Below, in pieces: positions 1 to 6,657 of a stretch of 8,755 nucleotides of DNA (its first letter is position 1; each line of letters begins with the position of its first letter). The notes under the pieces are model-generated. The model was not told where the DNA came from. It saw only the letters and a program-made list of their open reading frames with translations, and did no database searches. The stretch lies in the NCBI GenBank assembly GCA_015489265.1, contig WFZY01000274.1, forward strand, positions 1 through 8,755, in the 5' to 3' direction. The DNA comes from Flavobacteriaceae bacterium. GTDB lineage: Bacteria > Bacteroidota > Bacteroidia > Flavobacteriales > Flavobacteriaceae. The position numbers and the translations under genes are program-made.

Positions 1-58
1 ATGGAATGTATTCATATTGGTTTTTTTGGTGATATTGATTATTTGATTATTTGATAAC

Positions 59-211
59 GGACACTTCGGTACACCACTCCTTCGTCGTGGCACTCAGTGA
101 CCTACTTCGGTAAACTGCTCCCTCGTCTTGGCACTCAGCCAACTTTAATGTTATTTCATAGGTCACTGAGTGTTTTTGTGACGATAGGAACAAAAATGTA
201 CCGAAGTGACC
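59..211. repeat. Inverted repeat enclosing two 41-nt direct repeats
   Basis: The outer arms 59-73 and 197-211 are complementary at 14 of 15 positions. The inner arms 91-104 (cactcagtgaccta) and 159-172 are perfectly complementary over 14 nt. The sequence between outer and inner arms pairs only weakly. In addition, 63-103 and 104-144 are direct repeats of 41 nt, identical at 33 of 41 positions by hand alignment. The layout therefore looks like a duplicated left arm facing a single right arm. Motifs of the type cttcggta and cactcagtgacc resemble dispersed intergenic palindromes that I recall from Bacteroidota genomes. It lies downstream of rsmI and could end that transcript, but there is no clear T-run. 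Function is unknown. Confidence 0.75.
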
Positions 212-264
212 GGTATAACTCTTTCAATTTTATATTACTAAGATTGTCAAAGTGAAACTTATAA

Positions 265-942
265 CTATGCTTTCCCTTTTAACACAATCACAAACTCTCC
301 TTTAATGGAAGGTTTGTCTTCAAAAATTTTCTTGACTTCCGACAAATTACCTCTAACGGTTTCCTCATATAATTTACTGATTTCTCTGGAAACCGAAACG
401 GGTCTATCCGCTCCGAAATAGTTTTCAAAATCTTTTAATGTTTTAAGCAATTTATGGGGCGATTCGTAAAATATCATGGTGCGCGTTTCATCTTGCAGAG
501 ATTTTAGTCGGGTTTGTCTGCCTTTTTTGACCGGTAAAAAGCCCTCAAACACAAAACGCTCTGCCGGCAAACCCGAATTGACCAATGCGGGCACAAATGC
601 CGTCGCGCCCGGCAGGGTTTCAACAGGAATATTTTTTTCTATCGCCTTATGTACTATCAAATACCCGGGATCGGAAATAGCCGGTGTTCCGGCATCCGAA
701 ATCAAAGCAAAACGACTCCCCCGCTCCAACTGTAACACCAAATCATCTACAATTTTGTGTTCGTTAAATTTATGATAGGAACGCTGTGGTGTGGCTATAT
801 CAAAATGTTTTAACAGTTTGCCTGAAGTACGGGTGTCCTCCGATAAAATCAAATCGACATCTTTTAATACTTCAATAGCCCGAAAGCTCATATCTTTCAA
901 ATTTCCAATGGGTGTCGGGACTACAAATAATTTTCCTTCCAT
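265..942 (-). CDS. rsmI: 16S rRNA (cytidine-1402-2'-O)-methyltransferase RsmI
   Basis: RsmI uses S-adenosylmethionine to 2'-O-methylate C1402 of 16S rRNA in the ribosomal decoding centre and acts in the cytoplasm. The 225-residue protein shows the family signatures in order: PTPIGNL at 9-15, SEDTR at 34-38, SDAGTPAISDPG at 82-93, PGATA at 111-115 and GFLP at 134-137. The last two belong to the SAM-binding tetrapyrrole-methylase fold. It ends in KGEFVIVLKG and lacks the C-terminal extension of the longer E. coli protein, as is usual for short RsmI forms. The ATG at 942 sits just before the conserved N-terminal strand. The gene starts 13 nt after the end of the upstream minus-strand gene, so the two probably form one operon. 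Confidence 0.95.
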   Translation of the reverse strand: MEGKLFVVPTPIGNLKDMSFRAIEVLKDVDLILSEDTRTSGKLLKHFDIATPQRSYHKFNEHKIVDDLVLQLERGSRFALISDAGTPAISDPGYLIVHKAIEKNIPVETLPGATAFVPALVNSGLPAERFVFEGFLPVKKGRQTRLKSLQDETRTMIFYESPHKLLKTLKDFENYFGADRPVSVSREISKLYEETVRGNLSEVKKIFEDKPSIKGEFVIVLKGKA

Positions 943-955
943 GCTAAAAGTTTTA

Positions 956-1564
956 TTAGGAAAATTTCAATTCGAGTAATTGCAATAACCGAAATTCATA
1001 CTCGTCTTTGCCGTCCCAGTTATTAAATTCCGGTTTAACTTCTTGATTAACATATCGCAATGCTGCTTCGTAATTATCAAATGCATTGAGCCGGTCAATA
1101 AAATCAGTATAAAATTTCTGATTACCGTCAAATAAATGTTTAATAAATGCAATCCGGTCGTTCAAGCCAATATTGATTTTCTTATGTTGTGCAGAAAAAC
1201 TCGTAGATTTTGGATTGCTTTTACCCACTTCATCTTTAGGCACAAAAGATATTTTGTTGACAGTTTTATATGGATTATCTGCCGGTTTTGCTTTCATTAT
1301 TTCAGTATCCTTTTCTTCAAACTTATCAGGTTCAGGTTGTTTTTCAACAGGACTTTTTACTTCTTCTCTTTTTAAAATCCGCATTAATTCGCCAGTTTCC
1401 AATTGATCTTTCAAAACCATAATCGCAGCCATTTTTTCTTGCAATTGCCGCGTGGCTTTATATAAATCTTTCAAATCCTTTTGATGAATGTTTTGCAAGA
1501 TATCTTTGGTAAGTAAAGTTAATTCTGCTCTAAGAATATTTACAAGTTCTTTGTTTTTGTCCAT
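956..1564 (-). CDS. Conserved protein of unknown function upstream of rsmI
   Basis: The predicted protein has 202 residues with no signal peptide and no membrane segment, so it is probably cytoplasmic. It reads as three parts. Residues 1-65 are helical and heptad-like (repeated L, I and K/E positions), plausibly a coiled coil. Residues 66-128 form a charged linker rich in K, E and P. Residues 130-202 form a compact C-terminal domain that begins INIGLNDRIAFIKHLFDGN and ends with aromatic and leucine-rich helices. I recall similar C-terminal domains (LNDR, then FIKxLFxG) in Bacteroidota proteins without assigned function, but I cannot name a family. The 13-nt gap to rsmI suggests cotranscription. 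The start at 1564 is the first ATG of the frame and gives a sensible helix. Confidence 0.75.
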   Translation of the reverse strand: MDKNKELVNILRAELTLLTKDILQNIHQKDLKDLYKATRQLQEKMAAIMVLKDQLETGELMRILKREEVKSPVEKQPEPDKFEEKDTEIMKAKPADNPYKTVNKISFVPKDEVGKSNPKSTSFSAQHKKINIGLNDRIAFIKHLFDGNQKFYTDFIDRLNAFDNYEAALRYVNQEVKPEFNNWDGKDEYEFRLLQLLELKFS

Positions 1565-1681
1565 ATTGAAAATTTTTATAAATTACTGATTATCAACAAT
1601 AATGACTTAATTATAAAATTGTTAATAAAAAACCGAATATCGTGTTAAAATTTGCCAAAAAATAAATTAATTTCGTTGTTA

Positions 1682-1689
1682 CAAATTTA
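1682..1689 (-). promoter_or_regulatory. Possible Bacteroidota -7 box for the hypothetical gene-rsmI pair
   Basis: The minus strand reads TAAATTTG, a full match to the Bacteroidota -7 consensus TAnnTTTG. No TTTG is seen at the expected -33 spacing. It would give a 5' leader of roughly 110 nt before the ATG at 1564. An 8-nt match in AT-rich DNA is weak evidence. Confidence 0.25.
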
Positions 1690-1700
1690 AGTAAAAAATA

Positions 1701-1763
1701 AACCATAAAAGAAAATAAAAGAATAAACTTATATGGACTTATATGCCTTATATGGTTCAAAAA
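1701..1763. repeat. Left copy of direct repeat flanking the GxxExxY gene
   Basis: These 63 nt recur at 2194-2265, with a single 9-nt insertion (acataaaag) in the right copy and no other difference. The copy is an imperfect hairpin. Its left half carries units of the type cataaaag and its right half carries cttatatg units, starting with aaccata and ending with tatggtt. It ends 9 nt before the GxxExxY start codon, so any leader and promoter of that gene must overlap it. Confidence 0.92.
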
Positions 1764-1772
1764 TAATAATAC

Positions 1773-2186
1773 ATGACATTAACAAAATCATTTTTAAAAG
1801 ATTTAGTTTACAAAGTTAACGGTGCTGCTATTGAAGTCCATAAAGCATTAGACCCTGGACTTTTGGAAAGTGTTTATCACAAATGTTTAAAACATGAATT
1901 AGCCATTAGAAAAATAAATTTTCAATCAGAATTGATAATACCTATAAACTACAAAGGCTTGCAATTAGATGCAGAATTACGGTGTGACCTATTGGTTGAA
2001 GGTGTATTACCTATTGAATTAAAAGCTACTGATGGCATTAATCCAATACATGAAGCGCAATTAATAACTTATATGAAATTATTGGAATTGCCCGAAGGAC
2101 TATTAATAAATTTTAATGTTGTAAACCTTTACAAAGAAGGACAGCGAACATACGTAAATGAATTGTATAGAAATTTAGATGATTAA
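1773..2186 (+). CDS. GxxExxY family protein (PD-(D/E)XK nuclease-like)
   Basis: This 137-residue protein belongs to the GxxExxY family, which is placed in the PD-(D/E)XK nuclease superfamily but has no settled function. The naming motif GLLESVY is at 29-35, after the helix AAIEVHKAL at 18-26. The nuclease-like core is D72 followed by E82-L-K84 in the strand VLPIELKAT. Q96 opens the helix QLITYMKLL, and GLLINFNV (about 109-116) is the usual late strand. The length is typical and the frame is intact, so the gene looks functional. By hand count 112 of 360 coding bases are G or C (31%), against 78 of 180 (43%) sampled in tdk, which suggests transfer. It stands alone between two direct repeats, with no partner gene. 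Metal-dependent cleavage is an inference from the fold. Confidence 0.9.
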   Translation: MTLTKSFLKDLVYKVNGAAIEVHKALDPGLLESVYHKCLKHELAIRKINFQSELIIPINYKGLQLDAELRCDLLVEGVLPIELKATDGINPIHEAQLITYMKLLELPEGLLINFNVVNLYKEGQRTYVNELYRNLDD

Positions 2187-2193
2187 ATATTTT

Positions 2194-2265
2194 AACCATA
2201 AAAGACATAAAAGAAAATAAAAGAATAAACTTATATGGACTTATATGCCTTATATGGTTCAAAAA
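2194..2265. repeat. Right copy of direct repeat flanking the GxxExxY gene
   Basis: This 72-nt copy begins 8 nt after the GxxExxY stop codon. It matches the left copy exactly apart from one extra 9-nt unit. Its outer arms 2194-2213 and 2240-2259 are complementary at 17 of 20 positions. The left arm holds three successive units ending in taaaag. The right arm holds three cttatatg units. The hairpin may also end transcription of the GxxExxY gene, but its main interest is as the boundary of the cassette. Confidence 0.92.
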
Positions 2266-2268
2266 ATC

Positions 2269-2296
2269 GAAATCTGAAATTTGAAATCTGAAATCA
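2269..2296. repeat. Four-copy heptamer tandem repeat
   Basis: Four successive heptamers read gaaatct, gaaattt, gaaatct and gaaatca. They start 3 nt after the right cassette repeat and end 43 nt before the tdk start codon. A tract this short could vary by slippage. I see no promoter consensus in it. Confidence 0.8.
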
Positions 2297-2339
2297 ATAA
2301 AAAACCAAGAATAATAACTGTTAACTATAAGTACTTAAT

Positions 2340-2936
2340 ATGTTTTTAGAAATTCCTGTAAACCATAAAGACAATCTCGGTTGGATTGAAGTCATTACCG
2401 GCAGTATGTTTTCCGGTAAAACCGAAGAATTGATTCGCCGATTAAAACGCGCCCAATTTGCCAAACAAAAAGTGGAAATTTTTAAACCGAAAATTGACAC
2501 CCGATACCACGAAACCAATATTGTATCGCATGACAAAAATGAGATACCTTCCACCGCTGTTGCGTCACCACAAGAAATCTTGTTATTGTCGGAAGACGTC
2601 GAAGTTGTCGGTATTGATGAAGCGCAATTTTTCTCTGACGAAATTGTCGATGTATGCAATAGCTTGGCAAATAAAGGTGTCAGAGTGGTAGTTGCCGGAC
2701 TGGATATGGATTTTATGGGCAAACCCTTCGGACCTATGCCCTACCTGATGGCTGTTGCCGAATATGTCACCAAAGTACATGCCGTCTGTACGCGTACCGG
2801 CAATTTGGCACATTACAGTTACCGCTTGACCGATGACGACAAACTGGTTTTGCTGGGCGAAACTCAAGAATATGAACCACTGAGCCGTGCCGCATACGTC
2901 AAAGCCATGGCTGAACGACAACAAAAGAAAGCTTAA
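2340..2936 (+). CDS. tdk: Thymidine kinase, type II (TK1-like)
   Basis: The enzyme phosphorylates thymidine (and deoxyuridine) with ATP in the cytoplasmic pyrimidine salvage pathway. The 198-residue protein has the P-loop GSMFSGKT at 21-28, the Asp/Glu motif DEAQFF at 93-98 (E94 in the position of the catalytic base) and GLDMDF at 120-125. The N-terminal sequence before the P-loop is like flavobacterial thymidine kinases, which supports the start at 2340. The lasso domain is unusual against the classical family. C150 remains, but T153, S182 and A185 stand where the other three zinc cysteines would be. The frame is intact and the rest is well conserved, so loss of zinc is likely a lineage trait and not decay. 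The alr gene follows after 4 nt. No clear promoter is visible in 2297-2339. Confidence 0.96.
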   Translation: MFLEIPVNHKDNLGWIEVITGSMFSGKTEELIRRLKRAQFAKQKVEIFKPKIDTRYHETNIVSHDKNEIPSTAVASPQEILLLSEDVEVVGIDEAQFFSDEIVDVCNSLANKGVRVVVAGLDMDFMGKPFGPMPYLMAVAEYVTKVHAVCTRTGNLAHYSYRLTDDDKLVLLGETQEYEPLSRAAYVKAMAERQQKKA

Positions 2937-2940
2937 ACAA

Positions 2941-4032
2941 ATGCGCGAAAGCCATATCGAAATTGACCGAAAACGACTGGAACACAACCTAAAAACGATT
3001 AAAAGTCGTTTACATCCCGATACTAAAATTCTGGCTAATCTTAAAGCTAATGCTTATGGTTTGGGGGCTTTTGAAATAGGCAAATACTTAGAAAAACAAG
3101 CCATTGATTATTTTTCTGTGGCTTATATCAACGAAGCTGTAGCACTCCGTCAAAAAGGCATCCGAACGAAGCTCTTGGTTTTTAATCCGTCTTTTAAATA
3201 TTTTGATGAGCTAATAACCTACCATCTTGAACCGGAAGTTAGTTCGTTGGCTTATCTCAAAGAATTAATTGCCTATTTAAGCCAACATCAAATTACCAAA
3301 TTTCCGGTACATCTTAAACTGGATACCGGTATGCACCGCGCCGGTATTATGCCGGAAGAATTAGATGATTTAACTCAAATTTTAAAACAAACCAACAGCG
3401 TTTCGGTTAAAAGTGTATTTTCACATTTGGCTGCTGCCGAAGACCCTTCGGAAGATATCTTTACACAGTCCCAAATTCAAACTTTTGATAGGATGAGCCG
3501 GTGCTTATCAAAAAATATCGCTGATAATTTTTTTAGACATCTGCTCAATACCGCAGGTATTTTTCGTTTTCCGAAAGCACATTTTGATATGGCACGTCCG
3601 GGTTTGGGATTATTTGGTTATAATCTGGTAAACCAACACAAAGACGACTTACTGCCAATTGCCCGTTTGATAACCAAAATCAATCAAGTTAAAAAACTGG
3701 CTGCCGGCAATACGGTTGGTTATAACCGGCGGTTTAAAGCCCAACAAGACAGTCGGGTCGGACTTTTGCCCTTGGGCTATGCCGATGGTATTGACCGGCG
3801 TTTGGGTTATCAAAAATTTTATGTAAAATGTCGCGGATATAAAGTGCCGGTTGTAGGAACCATCAGTATGGATACCATGAGTATTGACTTGACCGGAACG
3901 CCTTGCGAGCAAGGGGATGAAGTTGTCGTATTTGACTACGAAAGTGTTTATGAAATAGCCCGTCAGCTCGACACGATTCCTTATGAAATCATTGCGCGGT
4001 TAAGCCGGCGTTTGCCTAGAAAAATGGTTTGA
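2941..4032 (+). CDS. alr: Alanine racemase
   Basis: A PLP-dependent enzyme that interconverts L- and D-alanine, supplying D-alanine for peptidoglycan precursors in the cytoplasm. Counted from the ATG at 2941 the protein has 363 residues, the usual length. K35 in LKANAYG at 34-40 is the PLP-binding lysine at the start of the TIM barrel. Y261 in VGYNRRF matches the second catalytic base, followed by LGYADG ending at 283 and the GTISMD motif of the C-terminal beta domain. An upstream in-frame ATG at 2887 exists but lies inside tdk and would add 18 non-conserved residues. The start at 2941 leaves a 4-nt gap and begins close to the conserved IEIDRKRLEHNL. It is a free-standing Alr, not the MurF-Alr fusion known in some Bacteroidota. 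Confidence 0.96.
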   Translation: MRESHIEIDRKRLEHNLKTIKSRLHPDTKILANLKANAYGLGAFEIGKYLEKQAIDYFSVAYINEAVALRQKGIRTKLLVFNPSFKYFDELITYHLEPEVSSLAYLKELIAYLSQHQITKFPVHLKLDTGMHRAGIMPEELDDLTQILKQTNSVSVKSVFSHLAAAEDPSEDIFTQSQIQTFDRMSRCLSKNIADNFFRHLLNTAGIFRFPKAHFDMARPGLGLFGYNLVNQHKDDLLPIARLITKINQVKKLAAGNTVGYNRRFKAQQDSRVGLLPLGYADGIDRRLGYQKFYVKCRGYKVPVVGTISMDTMSIDLTGTPCEQGDEVVVFDYESVYEIARQLDTIPYEIIARLSRRLPRKMV

Positions 4033-4085
4033 TACAGAAGTATTTATCCGGCTTTTTTCAAACCTGGCAAGTTGTTATACTATTT

Positions 4086-4116
4086 GACCTAGTAGGCCTT
4101 GCCAATCTGCTAGGTC
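4086..4116. terminator. Hairpin between convergent alr and dnaG
   Basis: The arms 4086-4095 (gacctagtag) and 4107-4116 (ctgctaggtc) pair over 10 positions, with one position that is G-U on the plus transcript and A-C on the minus transcript. The loop is 11 nt. A short, interrupted T-run follows at 4121-4129. It lies 54 nt after alr and 74 nt beyond the dnaG stop, so it could serve transcripts from both sides. It resembles a decayed form of the acctagcaggt-type palindromes I recall from flavobacterial intergenic regions. Confidence 0.5.
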
Positions 4117-4189
4117 CGGTTAAATTTTTAAAAACAACCTTCCATTTCATTTAGTATTAGAAATTAACCAGAAATTCTATTAACTATGG

Positions 4190-6166
4190 TTACGCCAAGC
4201 GGAACAGTTTGGTGGAAACCAACCGGAATAAAAACAAATAATCTTTGATTTCGTTAAAAATATCAATTCGCTTGCTTTCGGAATCACTATCTTTTAAACT
4301 TTCTTTTTGTTCGTTGATTAAATCTTGTATCAACAGCCGGCGCAAATTGAGCAATACATCCATCACATGCCAACCCAAAGTAGCTTCTTTGGACTTGACT
4401 TCGATTTGCCGGTCTGCCCAGTTTGCCAGCTCATATTTTTCTTCATCCATCAAAATGTCTGAAACCAATCGGGACTCTTCTTCCGATAATTCCGGCATCA
4501 GTTGTGCCACATCAATTTCTTGACGTTCCAAACTTTTGGGAATAATCAGTTGGTAAAGTTTTTTAAACACCGGATTGCTGAATTGCATTTCATCTTCTTG
4601 CAATTGCTTATAAATTTCATCGGCAACAATAGTGTTTCGCATAAATTTTTCAATAACCGGCTCTGAATTATCTTCCGGAATTTCCTTAATATCCCAATCT
4701 TCTACTGCTATTTCTTTGGTGCCATACAGCAATAATAATTTGATGATTTCACGTTCCAGAATATCACGCCGATTCAAAGCCGGGGCTTCCGGTTTGTTTT
4801 TAGTTACCGGTTTGAGCGTTTCTTGTTGTTTTTTTCTTAAGGTATCCTTTTCGACTCGCCGTTGTATGCCTTTTAAAACCAAAGCCAATTCTCTAAATAA
4901 AGCTTGTTCGGAAATAGCCATAATACGTGCGACTTCTTTGACATAAATTTCTTGCTGAATGGCATTGGGTATTTTGGCAATACTCTCAATAATATTTCTA
5001 ATCAATTCACCTTTTTTAACCGGATCATTTTGGGCTTCCTTTTGTAGTAGCGCTGCTTTAAAATTGATAAAATCTTGGGTATTATCTGCGATATACAAAA
5101 TAAGTTCGTCAGTTGAAACCTTTTTACTAAAACTATCGGGGTCTTCGCCGTCGGGTAAAAGCAATACTTTGACATTGAGTCCTTGTTCCAAAATCATATC
5201 AATGCCGCGCAGTGCTGCACTGATACCGGCACGGTCGCCGTCAAAAATGACTAAAATATTTTTGGTGAGCCGTTTGATAAGCTGTATTTGTTCAACGGTC
5301 AATGCCGTCCCCGATGATGCCACCGTATTTTTGATGCCGGCTTGGTGAAACGCCATCACATCGGTATAACCTTCTACCAAAATACATTGATCGTCTTTGA
5401 CAATTTGCTGCTTTGCCTGATAAATACCGTAAAGTATTTTACTCTTGTGATATATCTCGTTCTCCGGCGAATTGATATACTTTGCCGTTTTTTTGCTGCT
5501 ATCTAAAATGCGCCCGCCAAAACCCAAAACCCGTCCGCTTAAACTATGAATCGGGAACATGATACGTCCGCGAAACCGGTCAATGAGCCGGTCGTTGCGC
5601 TCGAGCGTCAAGCCGGTTTTGATTAAAAATTCTTTCTTAAAACCTTTGTCTAGCGCGGCGCGGGTAAAAGCATCGTGGCGGTCGGGCGAGAAACCTGTTT
5701 CAAACAACTCTAGAGTTTCTTGACGGAAGCCCCGCGTTTTAAAATACCCCAATCCGACAGATTTGCCGGTATCAGTATCAAACAATTGGCTTTTAAACCA
5801 GTTTTTGGCAAATTCCAAAACCAGAAACATGGCTTCACGTTCGGTTTGTTTTTGTTTGTCTTCGGCACTTTGTTCTTCTTCTTCAATTTCGATATTGTAA
5901 CGCTTTGCCAACCAACGCAGTGCTTCGGGATAGGTCATGCGTTCTTGTTCCATCAAAAATGAAATGACATTACCACCTTTGCCCGAACTGAAATCTTTCC
6001 ATATTTGTTTAGACGGTGAAACCATAAACGACGGTGTTTTTTCGTCATTAAACGGGCTGTAACCTTTCAGGTTACTACCGGCACGTTTTAGGTTGACAAA
6101 GTCGCCGATCACTTCTTCAACCCGAGCCGTATCAAAAATTTTTTCTATGGTTTCACGTTTGATCAT
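4190..6166 (-). CDS. dnaG: DNA primase DnaG, with degenerate zinc finger
   Basis: DnaG makes the RNA primers for chromosome replication and works with the replicative helicase at the fork. The 658-residue protein has the normal order: N-terminal CHC2-type domain (about 1-95), core with toprim domain, and a helical C-terminal helicase-binding region (about 470-658). The toprim residues are present: E265 in VEGYTDV, D309 and D311 in FDGDRAG, and D342 and D344 in GEDPDSF. In contrast the four zinc ligands are all replaced: S37, N40, D58 and S61 stand in the C-H-C-C positions with normal spacing, while KTPSFMVSP and the GKGGNVISF stretch around them are conserved. My recollection is that flavobacterial DnaG proteins share this loss. 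The ATG at 6166 starts 6 nt after the HIT gene stop, so the two are probably cotranscribed. Confidence 0.97.
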   Translation of the reverse strand: MIKRETIEKIFDTARVEEVIGDFVNLKRAGSNLKGYSPFNDEKTPSFMVSPSKQIWKDFSSGKGGNVISFLMEQERMTYPEALRWLAKRYNIEIEEEEQSAEDKQKQTEREAMFLVLEFAKNWFKSQLFDTDTGKSVGLGYFKTRGFRQETLELFETGFSPDRHDAFTRAALDKGFKKEFLIKTGLTLERNDRLIDRFRGRIMFPIHSLSGRVLGFGGRILDSSKKTAKYINSPENEIYHKSKILYGIYQAKQQIVKDDQCILVEGYTDVMAFHQAGIKNTVASSGTALTVEQIQLIKRLTKNILVIFDGDRAGISAALRGIDMILEQGLNVKVLLLPDGEDPDSFSKKVSTDELILYIADNTQDFINFKAALLQKEAQNDPVKKGELIRNIIESIAKIPNAIQQEIYVKEVARIMAISEQALFRELALVLKGIQRRVEKDTLRKKQQETLKPVTKNKPEAPALNRRDILEREIIKLLLLYGTKEIAVEDWDIKEIPEDNSEPVIEKFMRNTIVADEIYKQLQEDEMQFSNPVFKKLYQLIIPKSLERQEIDVAQLMPELSEEESRLVSDILMDEEKYELANWADRQIEVKSKEATLGWHVMDVLLNLRRLLIQDLINEQKESLKDSDSESKRIDIFNEIKDYLFLFRLVSTKLFRLA

Positions 6167-6172
6167 TACCGG

Positions 6173-6577
6173 TTATTTCACTTGTTGAAAAGCTTCTTGC
6201 AAACGTTTTTGCATATCTTTAAATTCTGCTTCTGTCAATTTTACTGTTTTGCTAAAATCCATATCACTCATATCGTTAAGCGGAATCAGATGCACATGGA
6301 CATGCGGTACTTCCAAACCGACTACCGCCATCCCTATACGTTTGGCATCGGTAAACACTTGCTCTTGCGCTTTGGCAACGCTGCGGGCAAATTGCATCAA
6401 ATCGAGATAAGCTTGTTCGGACAAATCAAAAATTTTGTCCACTTCTTGTTTCGGAACCACCAATGTGTGTCCTTTGGCATTGGGAAAAATATCGAGAAAA
6501 GCAATATGCTTGTCATCTTCGGCTACGATATAAGCCGGAATTTCACGCTTGATAATTTTGGTAAAAATAGAACTCAT
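6173..6577 (-). CDS. HIT-family nucleotide-binding hydrolase
   Basis: A 134-residue cytoplasmic protein of the histidine triad superfamily, whose members hydrolyse or transfer nucleotide phosphoramidates and related substrates. The signature HVHVHLIP at 92-99 carries the three triad histidines H92, H94 and H96. The N-terminal part has the usual FTKIIKREIPAYIVAEDD strand-helix pattern and GHTLVVPK at 36-43. The residues just before the triad read VVGLEVPH, replacing the AGQ-type sequence of classical HINT proteins. This looks like a subfamily feature. The natural substrate cannot be told from sequence. It follows surE after 80 nt and precedes dnaG by 6 nt. The start at 6577 is the only reasonable one. 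Confidence 0.94.
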   Translation of the reverse strand: MSSIFTKIIKREIPAYIVAEDDKHIAFLDIFPNAKGHTLVVPKQEVDKIFDLSEQAYLDLMQFARSVAKAQEQVFTDAKRIGMAVVGLEVPHVHVHLIPLNDMSDMDFSKTVKLTEAEFKDMQKRLQEAFQQVK

Positions 6578-6594
6578 AATAATTTTGTTTGGTA

Positions 6595-6602
6595 CAAATT
6601 TA
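6595..6602 (-). promoter_or_regulatory. Possible Bacteroidota -7 box for the HIT-dnaG pair
   Basis: The minus strand reads TAAATTTG, matching TAnnTTTG, 17 nt upstream of the HIT start codon. That would give a very short leader. A TTTG at the -33 spacing is absent. The 80-nt surE-HIT gap makes an internal promoter reasonable. Confidence 0.35.
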
Positions 6603-6657
6603 CAAATTATCTCTACATGATGATTTTTTTAGAACCGGTTTGGCAAGATGGCTCTAT

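Noticed and set aside
63..144. Two 41-nt direct repeats as a CRISPR-like array
   Set aside because: The units are directly adjacent with no spacer, only two exist and they diverge at 8 positions. They form part of an inverted repeat.
1701..2265. Reading the 63-nt direct repeats as a simple target-site duplication
   Set aside because: They are far longer than known duplications, have internal hairpin structure and differ by a whole 9-nt unit. They look like parts of the element.
2887..2940. Longer alr start at 2887 overlapping tdk
   Set aside because: It adds 18 residues with no conservation inside tdk coding sequence. The ATG at 2941 gives the normal N-terminus and a 4-nt gap.
2321..2987. 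Minus-strand open frames over tdk
   Set aside because: They lie opposite a complete thymidine kinase gene and lack any domain pattern.
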